Of a stretch of 64,000 nucleotides of DNA, positions 35,545 to 43,969 are shown in pieces. The stretch's first letter is position 1. Each line of letters begins with the position of its first letter. The notes beneath the pieces are model-generated. The model saw only the letters and a program-made list of their open reading frames with translations, ran no database searches and had not been told where the DNA came from. Source of the DNA: CALDOK01 sp964481655 (GTDB taxonomy: Bacteria > Myxococcota_A > UBA796 > JAFGLY01); NCBI GenBank assembly GCA_964481655.1, contig CAYZVO010000016.1, positions 1 through 64,000 on the forward strand, given 5' to 3'. The translations under genes and the position numbers were made by a program.

Positions 35545-36039
35545 ATGATCGTCTTCGCCCATGGACTGGAAGGGAGCCCTGGTGGGACCAAGGCTCAGCT
35601 GCTGCGTCGGCTGGAGCCGCGCCTGGTGTGCCCGGATCTGCGGGGGGTGCCTTTGCAGGGGCGCTACGACGCCATCGATGAGCTGACCCGCGGGCGGCGG
35701 GGCCTGGTGCTGGTGGGGTCCAGCTATGGCGGGCTGGTGGCGGCGCTGCTGGTCCAGGCCCACCCCGAACGCTTCGCCGGGGTGGTGCTCTGCGCGCCCG
35801 CCCTGGGTTGGGTGGAGGCCCCACACACGGAGCCTGGCAGCCTGATGGCGCCCTCGGGTGTGGAAGTCGACCTCATCCACGGCCTGCAGGACACCATCTG
35901 CCCCATCGAGCACAGCCGCGCCTACGCCGCCCGGTCAGGCCCGCAGGTGACCCTGCACGAGGTCGAGGACGATCACCCGCTGCGGGGCTCCCTCGCGCTG
36001 CTCGAAGGCCTCGTCCTCGCCCACGCCGCAGAGGGCTGA
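35545..36039 (+). CDS. YqiA-like alpha/beta hydrolase (esterase)
   Basis: A small 164-residue alpha/beta hydrolase. It begins IVFAHGLEGSPGGTKAQLL and has the nucleophile elbow GSSYGG (Ser59), a likely Asp in HGLQDTICP and His in DDHPLRG. The size and the HGLEGSPGG opening match the YqiA/YcfP esterase group (short-chain ester hydrolysis). No signal peptide, so cytoplasmic. It is followed by the promoter of the 36.2 kb operon. Confidence 0.85.
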   Translation: MIVFAHGLEGSPGGTKAQLLRRLEPRLVCPDLRGVPLQGRYDAIDELTRGRRGLVLVGSSYGGLVAALLVQAHPERFAGVVLCAPALGWVEAPHTEPGSLMAPSGVEVDLIHGLQDTICPIEHSRAYAARSGPQVTLHEVEDDHPLRGSLALLEGLVLAHAAEG

Positions 36040-36082
36040 TCGCGCCGTCCAACACGGCCTGGAGACCCCCCTGATCCGCGCG

Positions 36083-36112
36083 TTGACCCCGCGCTCTGGC
36101 CGCGGCTATACT
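36083..36112 (+). promoter_or_regulatory. Sigma70-like promoter of the 36.2-43.9 kb operon
   Basis: TTGACC, an 18-base spacer, then TATACT (one mismatch to TATAAT). It lies 101 bases upstream of the first gene and downstream of the esterase stop. The best promoter match seen in the window. Confidence 0.55.
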
Positions 36113-36213
36113 GCTCGGGAGCGAGGCGCAGCCAGGTTCGGCGACGGTCGAAGTACAACCTCTGATATCGCGCATTCGCGGCACCCTTCCGGCCCCCGCC
36201 CGGAGTCACGCCC

Positions 36214-37971
36214 ATGACCCTCCACACCCTCCGCACCACCTGCGCCCTCGGCGCGGCCCTGTCGATGGCCGCCCCTGTGATGTCGGGCTGCCAACCCACC
36301 GACACCGGCCCAGAAGACGACGGCCCCAGCTCCAATGTGCTCACCCTCGACCCCGCGGTCGGTGGGCTGGGCACCTCGCTGGATGTCCGCCTCGCGGCCT
36401 CCTGGTCCGCCTTCGACTTCGAGGGCTCCGCGTTGGACTTCGGCGACGGCATCACCGTCGACGAGCTGCTGGTGCTGGACGCCTGGAACATCGACGCGGC
36501 CATCACCATCGCCGACGACGCCGTCCTCGGCGCCAGGGACGTGGAGATCGAGTCGGCGGGCTACACCCGCACCCTCGAGGAAGGCTTCACGGTCATCGAG
36601 GAGTCCTTCACCATCTCCCCCGATGTCGGGATGCTGGGCGAGACCCTCGAGGTCGAGTTCGTGGGGCAGAACACGGCCTGGGAAGGCGGCGTGACCTGGC
36701 CGTCCCTCGGCGACGGCGTCTCCATCATGGACTTCACCGTCATCACCGATCAGCTCGCCCTCGCCTCGGTCAGCGTCGCCGGTGACACCTACGCGGGGCC
36801 CCGGGACGTGCTGATGGAGACCGGCTCCGATGTGGTCGTGCTCTACGACGGCTTCCAGGTGGACCGGGCCGGCCTGGCGGCCGCCTGGGATCCCGCCGTC
36901 ATCGACCAGGGCGAGACCGTGGACTTCGAGATCGAGGCCCGGGGCACCAACTTCGTCGATGGCGAGACCGAGCTGTTCGTGCTCGACGCCGGTGACGACG
37001 CCAACGACTACGCCATCGACCGCCTGGTGGTGCAGGACGCCACCCACCTCTACGGCGAGATCACCCTGTCCAACGCCGCCCGCCTCGGCTTCCGCGACGT
37101 GCTGGTGAGCACCGGCGACGAGGGCGTGGTCATCCCCGACGCCTTCGAGGTGATGGAGGGAGAGCTCGACCTGTCCGAGGTCGCCGTCTACATGGCCTTC
37201 AACATCACCCGGGGCATCGACAACTCCTCCTGCCAGGTCGCCGAGAGCGTCTTCGCGATGGTCTGGTACTACATCCCCCTCGATCCCCCCTGCGGCGGCG
37301 GCGGCTCCATGGGCTCGGGGCCCCAGCCCTACGACATCAACGGCGTGTTCGAGAACCCGCCGGCGGGCGAAGGCGGCGAAGAGGACTGCCCCACCCCCAC
37401 CTCCGTGCGCGCCGGGGACTACGTCTGGTTCGAGAGCGACTACAACACCGTCACCCTCGACCGGGTCGAGGACACCACCAGCGGCATGGTCTACTACTAC
37501 GGCTTCGATCTGACCGCCGAGGACTACGGGGCCGGGTACTGGTACGACCTGCACAACCAGGGGGAAGACGGCGGCCTGCCCGAGTACACCCTCGAAGAGG
37601 TCCAGCCCACCGTGCCCGCCGACTGGGAGCTGACCAGCCCCCAGCTGTGCCAGGACTACACCCACAACCGGGCCGAGGACTTCACCTACACCTGGACCCT
37701 CGCGGAGACCTACCCCGACGCGGTCTTCGTCACCGGGATCCCGGGGACCATCGAGGCCACGGGCAACGGCGGCTTCGTGGGCTGCGTCCCCTGGGACGAC
37801 GGCGAGCACACCTACACCGCCTCCGAGCTGTCCCAGCTGGTGGCCGCGCCGGCCAACCCCTACTTCTACTCCGCCATCGAGGGCCCCGACTTCGGGCTGC
37901 CCGACAGCATCTACCAGAGCAACCCCACCGAGTCGTACATCTACCTCTCGGCCTACATGGTCCTGGAGTAG
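36214..37971 (+). CDS. Exported lipoprotein with IPT-like beta domains (operon gene 1)
   Basis: A 585-residue lipoprotein; the hydrophobic N-terminus ends MAAPVMSGC, followed by the tether QPTDTGPEDD. Residues 40-310 show three similar ~95-residue units (LTLDPAVGGLGTSLDV, FTISPDVGMLGETLEV and AAWDPAVIDQGETVDF openings, each ending ARDVEIES, GPRDVLMET or GFRDVLVST), resembling IPT/TIG or Ig-like repeats. The rest is a Tyr/Trp-rich domain with four Cys (SSCQVAE, PPCGGGG, EDCPTP, LCQDYT). Two bases separate its stop from gene 2. A surface scaffold is inferred. Confidence 0.78.
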   Translation: MTLHTLRTTCALGAALSMAAPVMSGCQPTDTGPEDDGPSSNVLTLDPAVGGLGTSLDVRLAASWSAFDFEGSALDFGDGITVDELLVLDAWNIDAAITIADDAVLGARDVEIESAGYTRTLEEGFTVIEESFTISPDVGMLGETLEVEFVGQNTAWEGGVTWPSLGDGVSIMDFTVITDQLALASVSVAGDTYAGPRDVLMETGSDVVVLYDGFQVDRAGLAAAWDPAVIDQGETVDFEIEARGTNFVDGETELFVLDAGDDANDYAIDRLVVQDATHLYGEITLSNAARLGFRDVLVSTGDEGVVIPDAFEVMEGELDLSEVAVYMAFNITRGIDNSSCQVAESVFAMVWYYIPLDPPCGGGGSMGSGPQPYDINGVFENPPAGEGGEEDCPTPTSVRAGDYVWFESDYNTVTLDRVEDTTSGMVYYYGFDLTAEDYGAGYWYDLHNQGEDGGLPEYTLEEVQPTVPADWELTSPQLCQDYTHNRAEDFTYTWTLAETYPDAVFVTGIPGTIEATGNGGFVGCVPWDDGEHTYTASELSQLVAAPANPYFYSAIEGPDFGLPDSIYQSNPTESYIYLSAYMVLE

Positions 37972-37973
37972 CC

Positions 37974-38849
37974 ATGCGATTCGCCGCGCTCCCGTTGACG
38001 ATGCTGCTGCTGGGCTGCACCCCCGAGCAGGAGTTCGTGGAGATCCCCATCGACGCCATCGCGGTCACCTCCGGTGACTACGACCGCATGGAGGCCCTGC
38101 TGCTGCGGCAGCTGGTCAACTACCAGCTCTACGAGGGCTTCATCGTCGGGGCCACCTACGACCCCGAGCTGGACCCCGAGATGATGGTCCTCGAGGTCGA
38201 GGGCTTGCTGGCCAGTCAGGACGAGCTGGAGAACTACGGCGCCGTGTTCGTGAACTCGGGCACCCGGGGCCTGGGCCGCTTCGTCTACAACGGCGTGGAC
38301 GCTGACGACGGGCTGGTCTCGGACGCCGAGGTGATCGACAACGTCACCCGCTTCGTCTCCGGCGGCGGGGTGCTGGTGGTCAGCGACTGGGGCTACGACC
38401 TCGTCGAGGCCTGCTGGCCCGAGCTGATCACCTTCGTGGGCGACGAGGCGGTGCTGGACGACGCCCAGCGCGGTGTGCGCGGCTCCACCCAGGCGATGGT
38501 CCATCGCGAGGCCCTGGTCAACGATCTGGGCCAGAACGTGGTCTCCCTGGACTACGACTTCTCCCACTGGGCCGTGATCGAGTCGGTCGCCGACGAGGTC
38601 GAGGTGATCTTGAGCGGCGATGTGGCCTACCGGGCCGACGAGCTGTCCGGCGAGGCCGAGCTCGACGACGTCCCCCTGCTGGTGGCGTTCAACCACGGCG
38701 CCGGCCACGTCTACTTCTCCACCTTCCACTGGCATGTACAGAACGCCACGGTGGCCGACACCATCCTGTTCTCTGTGGTGGACGGACTGAACCCGGGCGG
38801 CGGCGAAGAGCTGGATACCGGGGATGGTGCGGGGGATACGGGTGCGTGA
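37974..38849 (+). CDS. Lipoprotein with GATase/ThuA-like domain (operon gene 2)
   Basis: A 291-residue lipoprotein (MRFAALPLTMLLLGC). After the tether, residues 40-260 form an alpha/beta domain with NYGAVFVNSGTRGLG, NVTRFVSGGGVLVVSDWGYDL and PLLVAFNHGAGHVYFSTFHWH, the strand/turn pattern of class I glutamine amidotransferase-like or ThuA folds found in exported proteins; no catalytic Cys-His pair is evident. It ends with a Gly/Asp/Thr tail (ELDTGDGAGDTGA). Gene 3 starts 58 bases downstream. Confidence 0.72.
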   Translation: MRFAALPLTMLLLGCTPEQEFVEIPIDAIAVTSGDYDRMEALLLRQLVNYQLYEGFIVGATYDPELDPEMMVLEVEGLLASQDELENYGAVFVNSGTRGLGRFVYNGVDADDGLVSDAEVIDNVTRFVSGGGVLVVSDWGYDLVEACWPELITFVGDEAVLDDAQRGVRGSTQAMVHREALVNDLGQNVVSLDYDFSHWAVIESVADEVEVILSGDVAYRADELSGEAELDDVPLLVAFNHGAGHVYFSTFHWHVQNATVADTILFSVVDGLNPGGGEELDTGDGAGDTGA

Positions 38850-38882
38850 GGCGGGGCGCTGGTCTGCGCTGAGTTGCGATTC

Positions 38883-38906
38883 GGGAACGGGAACGGGAAC
38901 GGGAGC
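38883..38906. repeat. Hexamer tandem repeat GGGAAC
   Basis: Three perfect GGGAAC units and a final GGGAGC sit directly before the start of the vWA gene, the last unit supplying its GGAG ribosome-binding site. Copy-number change could alter translation. Confidence 0.75.
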
Positions 38907-38907
38907 G

Positions 38908-40503
38908 ATGATGAGACGACTTCTCTTGGTTGCACCGCTGCTGGGGAGCTGTACTGAGTACAGCTACACCTCGGAGACCGCGGTGGACGTGTTCCAGCAG
39001 AACCGTCGCAATGTGGTCGACGTGCTGATGGTGGTGGACAACTCCGGGTCCATGATCGAAGAACAGGCCAAGCTGGCCAGCAACTTCCAGGCGTTCATCC
39101 AGGTCTTCAGCGACATCGACGTCGATTGGCAGATCGGGGTCATCACCACCGACATGACCACCGAGACCGACCAGGGCCGGCTGCACGGGGGCGACGACGA
39201 GATCGCCCTGGTCAACCGGGCGGGCCTGACCATCGATCGGGTGGCCTACGACCGCTCCTGGGGCATCGAGCCGGGCAAGGCCTGGCAGCTCGATCCCTCG
39301 GTCACCACCGCCGCGGGCAACGACGAGGCCTCGGCCTGGTGCGCGGCGGCGGATGTCTACGCGACCAGCGACACCGGCACCCCCGGTGCGGCCAACCACG
39401 CCTGCTCACGGGCGCCGGCGCCGGACACCGACGAGCCCGGTGAGACCGCCCTCCCCGGCGACACCGGCGGCGCGGGGCCCGGCCCCGACGAGGCCGGTGA
39501 GGTGCTGATCACCGAGTTCATGGCGGACCCGGTCGACGTGGAGGACAGCGCCGGCGAGTGGGTCGAGCTGACCAACTTCAGCGGCGAGGAGCTCGAGCTG
39601 TCCGGCTGTACCCTGCAGGACGACGACGCCAACAGCTGGACCCTGCCCGACGGGCTGATGCTCCCCGCGGGGGAGCGCGTGGTGCTGGCCCGCTCCGCCA
39701 GCGGCGGGGTGAGCGCCGACGCCGTCATCGACAGCGGCTTCACCCTCAACAACCACGACCTGCTCATCACCCCCGCCACCGACGCCCCGGACGAGGTCTT
39801 CGCCGAGAACGTGGCGGTGGGCACCACCGGCTCCGGCTGGGAGATGGGCTTCGAGGCCGCCCGCGCGGCCTTCCTCGAGCCGGTCTACAGCGAGGACAAC
39901 GCCTCGTTCCTGAGGGACGACGCCAGCTTCTCCCTGATGTTCCTCTCGGACGAGGAAGACAGCTCCCCCTACGAGGTGGACGACTACCTGCGCTTCTTCA
40001 CCGACCTCAAGGGCGAGCAGGCCTACCGCGACCACCGCATCTTCAACGTCAGCGCGGTGGTGGGCGCCACCCAGCCGGAGTTCGAGGGCGACCCCGCCTG
40101 CAGCTCCGAGCACGGCGACGCCAGCTACGGCTCCCGCTACATCAAGGCGGTGGAGCACACCGAGGGCGTGCTCGAGTCCATCTGCGAAGAGGACTTCTCC
40201 CCCATCGCGGCCAAGCTGGGCCTGACCGCCTCGGGCCTCGAGGTCGAGTTCGCCCTGTCCCAGTCCTGCGACGAGAACTCGCTGGTGGTGGGCCTGTACG
40301 AGAGCGACGACAACGACAGCCTCGTGCGCGAGCTGGTCAAGGACGTGGACTACTCCTACGTGGTCGAGCGCAACGCCATCCGCTTCGAGGACGAGCAGGT
40401 GCCCCCGGCCCAGTACTACATCGTGGCGGAGTACCGCGTGCTCGCGGTGGGGGCGTCGAACGCGGGGGATGACACGGGAGCGGAGTCGGAGGTGGCGCGA
40501 TGA
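38908..40503 (+). CDS. vWA lipoprotein with an inserted, apparently permuted lamin-tail domain (operon gene 3)
   Basis: A 531-residue lipoprotein (MMRRLLLVAPLLGSC). Residues 34-94 start a vWA domain with MIDAS motif DNSGSM (Asp44, Ser46, Ser48) and GVITTDM. Residues 96-165 match the second half of a lamin-tail domain (DEIALVNRAGLTIDRVAYD, AWQLDP, TGTPGAAN). A Gly/Pro/Asp linker (166-196) leads into the first half of a lamin-tail domain (197-282: VLITEFMADP, GEWVELTNFSGEELELSGC). The vWA resumes at 283 (HDLLITPATDAPDEVFAENV, VGTTGSGWEMGFEAA) through ~510. No frame break. Overlaps gene 4 by 4 bases. Confidence 0.82.
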   Translation: MMRRLLLVAPLLGSCTEYSYTSETAVDVFQQNRRNVVDVLMVVDNSGSMIEEQAKLASNFQAFIQVFSDIDVDWQIGVITTDMTTETDQGRLHGGDDEIALVNRAGLTIDRVAYDRSWGIEPGKAWQLDPSVTTAAGNDEASAWCAAADVYATSDTGTPGAANHACSRAPAPDTDEPGETALPGDTGGAGPGPDEAGEVLITEFMADPVDVEDSAGEWVELTNFSGEELELSGCTLQDDDANSWTLPDGLMLPAGERVVLARSASGGVSADAVIDSGFTLNNHDLLITPATDAPDEVFAENVAVGTTGSGWEMGFEAARAAFLEPVYSEDNASFLRDDASFSLMFLSDEEDSSPYEVDDYLRFFTDLKGEQAYRDHRIFNVSAVVGATQPEFEGDPACSSEHGDASYGSRYIKAVEHTEGVLESICEEDFSPIAAKLGLTASGLEVEFALSQSCDENSLVVGLYESDDNDSLVRELVKDVDYSYVVERNAIRFEDEQVPPAQYYIVAEYRVLAVGASNAGDDTGAESEVAR

Positions 40504-41189
40504 GCCTACAGCCTACAGCCCACAGCCTACAGCGGGTGCCGCTCGCGACGTTGGTGGTGTTCCTGGTGGCGATGTGCCTGGTGGTGATCGGCTGCGGCGA
40601 GCGGGCCGAGTGTTCCGAGGACTCGCCCTGTCCCTTCGGGGCGACCTGTCAGGAGGGCCAGTGTGTGAGCGCGCGCTGCGCCAACAGTGGCCAGTGCGGC
40701 ATGGAGCAGCACTGCGAGCAGGGGGCCTGCGTGGCCGGCTGCGGCGAGGACGCCGACTGCTACCCCGGCGACGCCTGTGACGAGACCACCGGACAGTGCG
40801 TGAACGATCCCTGCACCGACCAGCACCGGGACTGCGCCTTCAAGGAGTTCTGCAACGGCGCCTCGGGTGAGTGCTACGAGGCCTCCGGCTACTACTGCCG
40901 CTCCTGCAACGACGACGACGACTGCGGGGCAGAAGGCAACCACTGCTACGGCGACTACTGCCTGGTGGGGTGCACCCGGGACGCCGACTGCCCGGCGGGA
41001 TTCTACTGCTACGGCTTCGTCGACAACTCCGGAAACATCCAGTACTACCAGTGCTTCACGGTCTGCGACATGTACCAGGACTACCTGGGCCAGCGCGCGG
41101 CCTGCGACGTGCCGCCCCCCGAGGACCGGCTGCTGCCCATCGACCCGGGCGAGCGCGCCGGCGCCAGCGCCGAGGAAGGCTCACCATGA
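40500..41189 (+). CDS. Cys-rich lipoprotein (operon gene 4)
   Basis: A 229-residue lipoprotein; the ATGA overlap with gene 3 fixes the start. The signal n-region is encoded by the heptamer repeat (SLQPTAHSLQ), followed by LATLVVFLVAMCLVVIGC. The mature chain has about 28 Cys in repeated C-x5-C-x5-C units (CSEDSPCPFGATCQEGQC, CGEDADCYPGDACDETTGQC, CTRDADCPAGFYCYG), like EGF/Dickkopf-type Cys-rich modules common in Myxococcota surface proteins. Ends in a Pro/Glu-rich tail. Overlaps gene 5 by 4 bases. Probably a disulfide-rich surface ligand or spacer. Confidence 0.8.
   Translation: MSLQPTAHSLQRVPLATLVVFLVAMCLVVIGCGERAECSEDSPCPFGATCQEGQCVSARCANSGQCGMEQHCEQGACVAGCGEDADCYPGDACDETTGQCVNDPCTDQHRDCAFKEFCNGASGECYEASGYYCRSCNDDDDCGAEGNHCYGDYCLVGCTRDADCPAGFYCYGFVDNSGNIQYYQCFTVCDMYQDYLGQRAACDVPPPEDRLLPIDPGERAGASAEEGSP
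40504..40533. repeat. Heptamer tandem repeat GCCTACA inside the signal-peptide codons
   Basis: Units GCCTACA, GCCTACA, GCCCACA and GCCTACA occupy codons 2-11 of the Cys-rich lipoprotein gene. Seven is not a multiple of three, so loss or gain of a unit would shift the frame. Confidence 0.75.
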
Positions 41190-43903
41190 GGCCCGCCCCC
41201 AGCGTCGGGCTGGCCCTGCTCCTGCTGGGCTGCCCGCCCCCCGAGGACACCGGCACCCCCTTCGTGGCCGACGGCCCCGTGCTCGAGCACAGCCCCAGCG
41301 AGGACACCCTCGTCGAGGGTGAGAGCCTCGAGATCGCCGTCACCGCCAGCGACGACGACGGCGTCGCCGGGGTGCGGCTCTACCACCGGGACCTGGGCGA
41401 CGACGCCTGGGACTGGACCGATCTCGAGCAGGGTGACGCCGGCTGGTCCACCACCCTCGAGCTCGATGACCCGGGCCTCGAGTACTACTTCAAGGGCACC
41501 GACAGCGGCGAGTACAGCGCCGTCTCCTACCTGCCCGCCGACGCCGGCAACGCCCCCTTCCAGATCGACGTGCTGGTGGCCGCCCAGGCCCTGCCGTTCA
41601 GCGAGAGCTTCGAGCTGGGCGACGGCCAGGACGAGCTGCGGGATCTGGGCTGGGTCTCCTACGAGGCCGAGTTCCCGGGCTACCCCTGGGAGATCACCGA
41701 CAGCGCCGCCGACGGCACCACGTCGGTGCGCCACGCCGTGGGCAACGGCGACGCCAGCGACCAGATGGACGACTGGCTCATCGCGCCGGCCCTGGACTTC
41801 TCCACCATGGAGCGGATCCAGCTGTCCTGGTACGAGCTGGGCACCCAGACCGAGCTCGCCCAGCACGAGCTGCACCTCTCCACCGGCAGCCGCAACCCGG
41901 CCCACGGCGAGTTCGAGCTGGTGGAGACCCTGATGGCCCCCGGCGAGGACTGGGCGCGCTCCGCGGTGGTCGACCTGTCGGACTACGGCGGTGAGCGGGT
42001 GGTCTGGCTGGCCTGGCGCTACCAGGGCGCCGACGCCGACAGCTGGTCCATCGACATGGTGTCCGTGGACGCCCTGGCGCCGGACCTGAGCGCCGCGGTG
42101 GCCAGCGACCCCGAGACGGTCCACCCCGGCGACGAGGTCAAGCTCGAGCTCACGGTCGACAACGCCACCGAGGTCAGCGCCACCGACGTGATCATCGATC
42201 TGTACGTGGACATGGGCGAGGGCGGCGTGCACGAGGACAGCGTCGAGCTGGGCGACGTGCCCGGCGGCGGCGCGTCCGTGGGCCAGCTGTTCTTCGATCT
42301 GGCCGAGACCCTGCCCGACAACAGCCGGCTGCCCTACGAGATCACCCTGACCAGCGGCGAGCACAGCTGGACCCAGGACTTCGAGCTGCAGCTGGGCTAC
42401 CCGTCCAGCGCCGTGGTGGACTTCACCCTCGACGAGACCGCCGTCATCGAGATCTCCGTCGGTGTGGGCGATCCCGACGATCCCTTCCTCGAGCACGCCG
42501 TGCTCACCGCCACGGAGCCCGCGGGCGAAGGCACGGTCGAGCTGGACATCACCGACGACTACGATCTGCTCCCCCCGGCTCCGGGCGACGACCGCTGGTT
42601 CGCCCGGGTGACCGCCAACACCACGGGGAGCGTGGACGCCTTCAGGATCGGCTTCGGCGGCGACGAGTACGAAGCCACGGTGCTGCCGACCCTCGAAGAG
42701 GGCGTCGAGCAGGTGGTCTACCTGCCCGAGCCCCCTGATCCGGTGGTGCAGACCCTGGTCACCACCCCGGCCACCGTGCAGCCGGGCGACCTCGGCGTCA
42801 CCTTCTCCACCCTGACCCTCTACAACCAGGGCGACGCCTCCAGCGGGCCGCTGCTGGCCAGCCTCACCAGCTCGGACCCGGCGGTCACCATCCTCGACGG
42901 CGGGCCCCTGCTGGTCTCGGCCGACGCATGGATCGCCAGCGAGACCAGCACCCTGGTCAACGCCTTCGCCTTCGACGTGAGCGCGGACAAGCTGGACAGC
43001 CAGCCGGTGATCTTCGAGCTGACCCTCGAGGACGAGATCGAGCAGTTCGAGCTCGAGCTCGAGGTGGCCGTGCCCTGGCCGGTGCTCCGCATCGTGCGGG
43101 TGCAGGTCGAGGACGACGACAACGACGACGGCATCCTCGACCCCGGTGAGACCGCCACCCTCGAGATCGAGGTGGCCAACACCGGCGATCAGGACACCGA
43201 CGGCATCGCCCGCGGCACCCTCGCGGTCCTGCCCAGCTCCACCGCGTCCGCCACGGTCCTGAGCGAGGAAGAGAGCTTTGGCCAGATCGAGGCCGGGGAC
43301 TCCCGCTCAGAGGACTTCGACATCGTCGTCACCGCGGGCGCCGCCGGCGACGTGCTGGCCCTCGAGGTCGAGGTCTCCGACGGCACCGCCACCTTCACGC
43401 CCTCCTTCGAGTTCGTGCTGGGCGAGCCCCCCTGGCTGGCGGCCGCCGCGGTGGACGACGAGGTCGGTGACGTGCTCGATGGCTACGCCTTCGACTGGGT
43501 CAACGCCTGGTACCGGGTGCACGAGGGCATGTTCCAGCTGCGCTGCGAGGCCACCTCGACCGTCGACCCCAGCACCGTGTTCATCGAGGGCTGGGGCAAC
43601 TCGTCGGGTTCGGGCTTCGTGCTCTACCAGCTGGTGATCGCTGGCGGCGCTGCCGATCTGCTCGGCTGGCCTGACTACGGCAGCCACGACACCATCACCA
43701 CCCCCACCGTGTCCGCCGACGGCAACGAGCTGCTCATCGAGTGGGACCCGGCGGTGATGGACCTGAGCATCGACGGCTTCAGCATGGGCTTCGGCGCCGG
43801 CTGGTGTGGCCCCCCCGAGTACTACTGCGACAGCTTCCCCGACAGCTGGGGCTACCCCTACGACTCCTACAACTCGGGCCTGTGGCTCGACATGGAGTGG
43901 TAG
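41186..43903 (+). CDS. Large exported multi-domain protein (operon gene 5)
   Basis: A 905-residue lipoprotein starting MRPAPSVGLALLLLGC at an ATGA overlap. After the tether PPPEDTGTP come an Ig-like domain (~30-120), a choice-of-anchor-J-like domain (~130-295: LPFSESFELGDGQD, DDWLIAPALDFSTMERIQLSWYE, SWSIDMVSVD), a CARDB-like domain (~300-400: SAAVASDPETVHPGDEVKLEL), further Ig-like modules with ADDDNDDGILDPGETATLEIEV-type calcium loops near 650, and a C-terminal beta domain with FIEGWGNSSGSGFVLYQ. No enzyme motif. The architecture is that of an adhesin or surface scaffold. Confidence 0.8.
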   Translation: MRPAPSVGLALLLLGCPPPEDTGTPFVADGPVLEHSPSEDTLVEGESLEIAVTASDDDGVAGVRLYHRDLGDDAWDWTDLEQGDAGWSTTLELDDPGLEYYFKGTDSGEYSAVSYLPADAGNAPFQIDVLVAAQALPFSESFELGDGQDELRDLGWVSYEAEFPGYPWEITDSAADGTTSVRHAVGNGDASDQMDDWLIAPALDFSTMERIQLSWYELGTQTELAQHELHLSTGSRNPAHGEFELVETLMAPGEDWARSAVVDLSDYGGERVVWLAWRYQGADADSWSIDMVSVDALAPDLSAAVASDPETVHPGDEVKLELTVDNATEVSATDVIIDLYVDMGEGGVHEDSVELGDVPGGGASVGQLFFDLAETLPDNSRLPYEITLTSGEHSWTQDFELQLGYPSSAVVDFTLDETAVIEISVGVGDPDDPFLEHAVLTATEPAGEGTVELDITDDYDLLPPAPGDDRWFARVTANTTGSVDAFRIGFGGDEYEATVLPTLEEGVEQVVYLPEPPDPVVQTLVTTPATVQPGDLGVTFSTLTLYNQGDASSGPLLASLTSSDPAVTILDGGPLLVSADAWIASETSTLVNAFAFDVSADKLDSQPVIFELTLEDEIEQFELELEVAVPWPVLRIVRVQVEDDDNDDGILDPGETATLEIEVANTGDQDTDGIARGTLAVLPSSTASATVLSEEESFGQIEAGDSRSEDFDIVVTAGAAGDVLALEVEVSDGTATFTPSFEFVLGEPPWLAAAAVDDEVGDVLDGYAFDWVNAWYRVHEGMFQLRCEATSTVDPSTVFIEGWGNSSGSGFVLYQLVIAGGAADLLGWPDYGSHDTITTPTVSADGNELLIEWDPAVMDLSIDGFSMGFGAGWCGPPEYYCDSFPDSWGYPYDSYNSGLWLDMEW

Positions 43904-43969
43904 GCCGGTTGTCCAGGCGCATTGCGCTGACCTAGGGGAGCAGTCCAGCTGCTCCCGCCAGGAGGATCG

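Noticed and set aside
36040..36213. tRNA or small RNA gene in the gap before the lipoprotein operon
   Set aside because: No cloverleaf can be drawn; the only ordered signal is the promoter.
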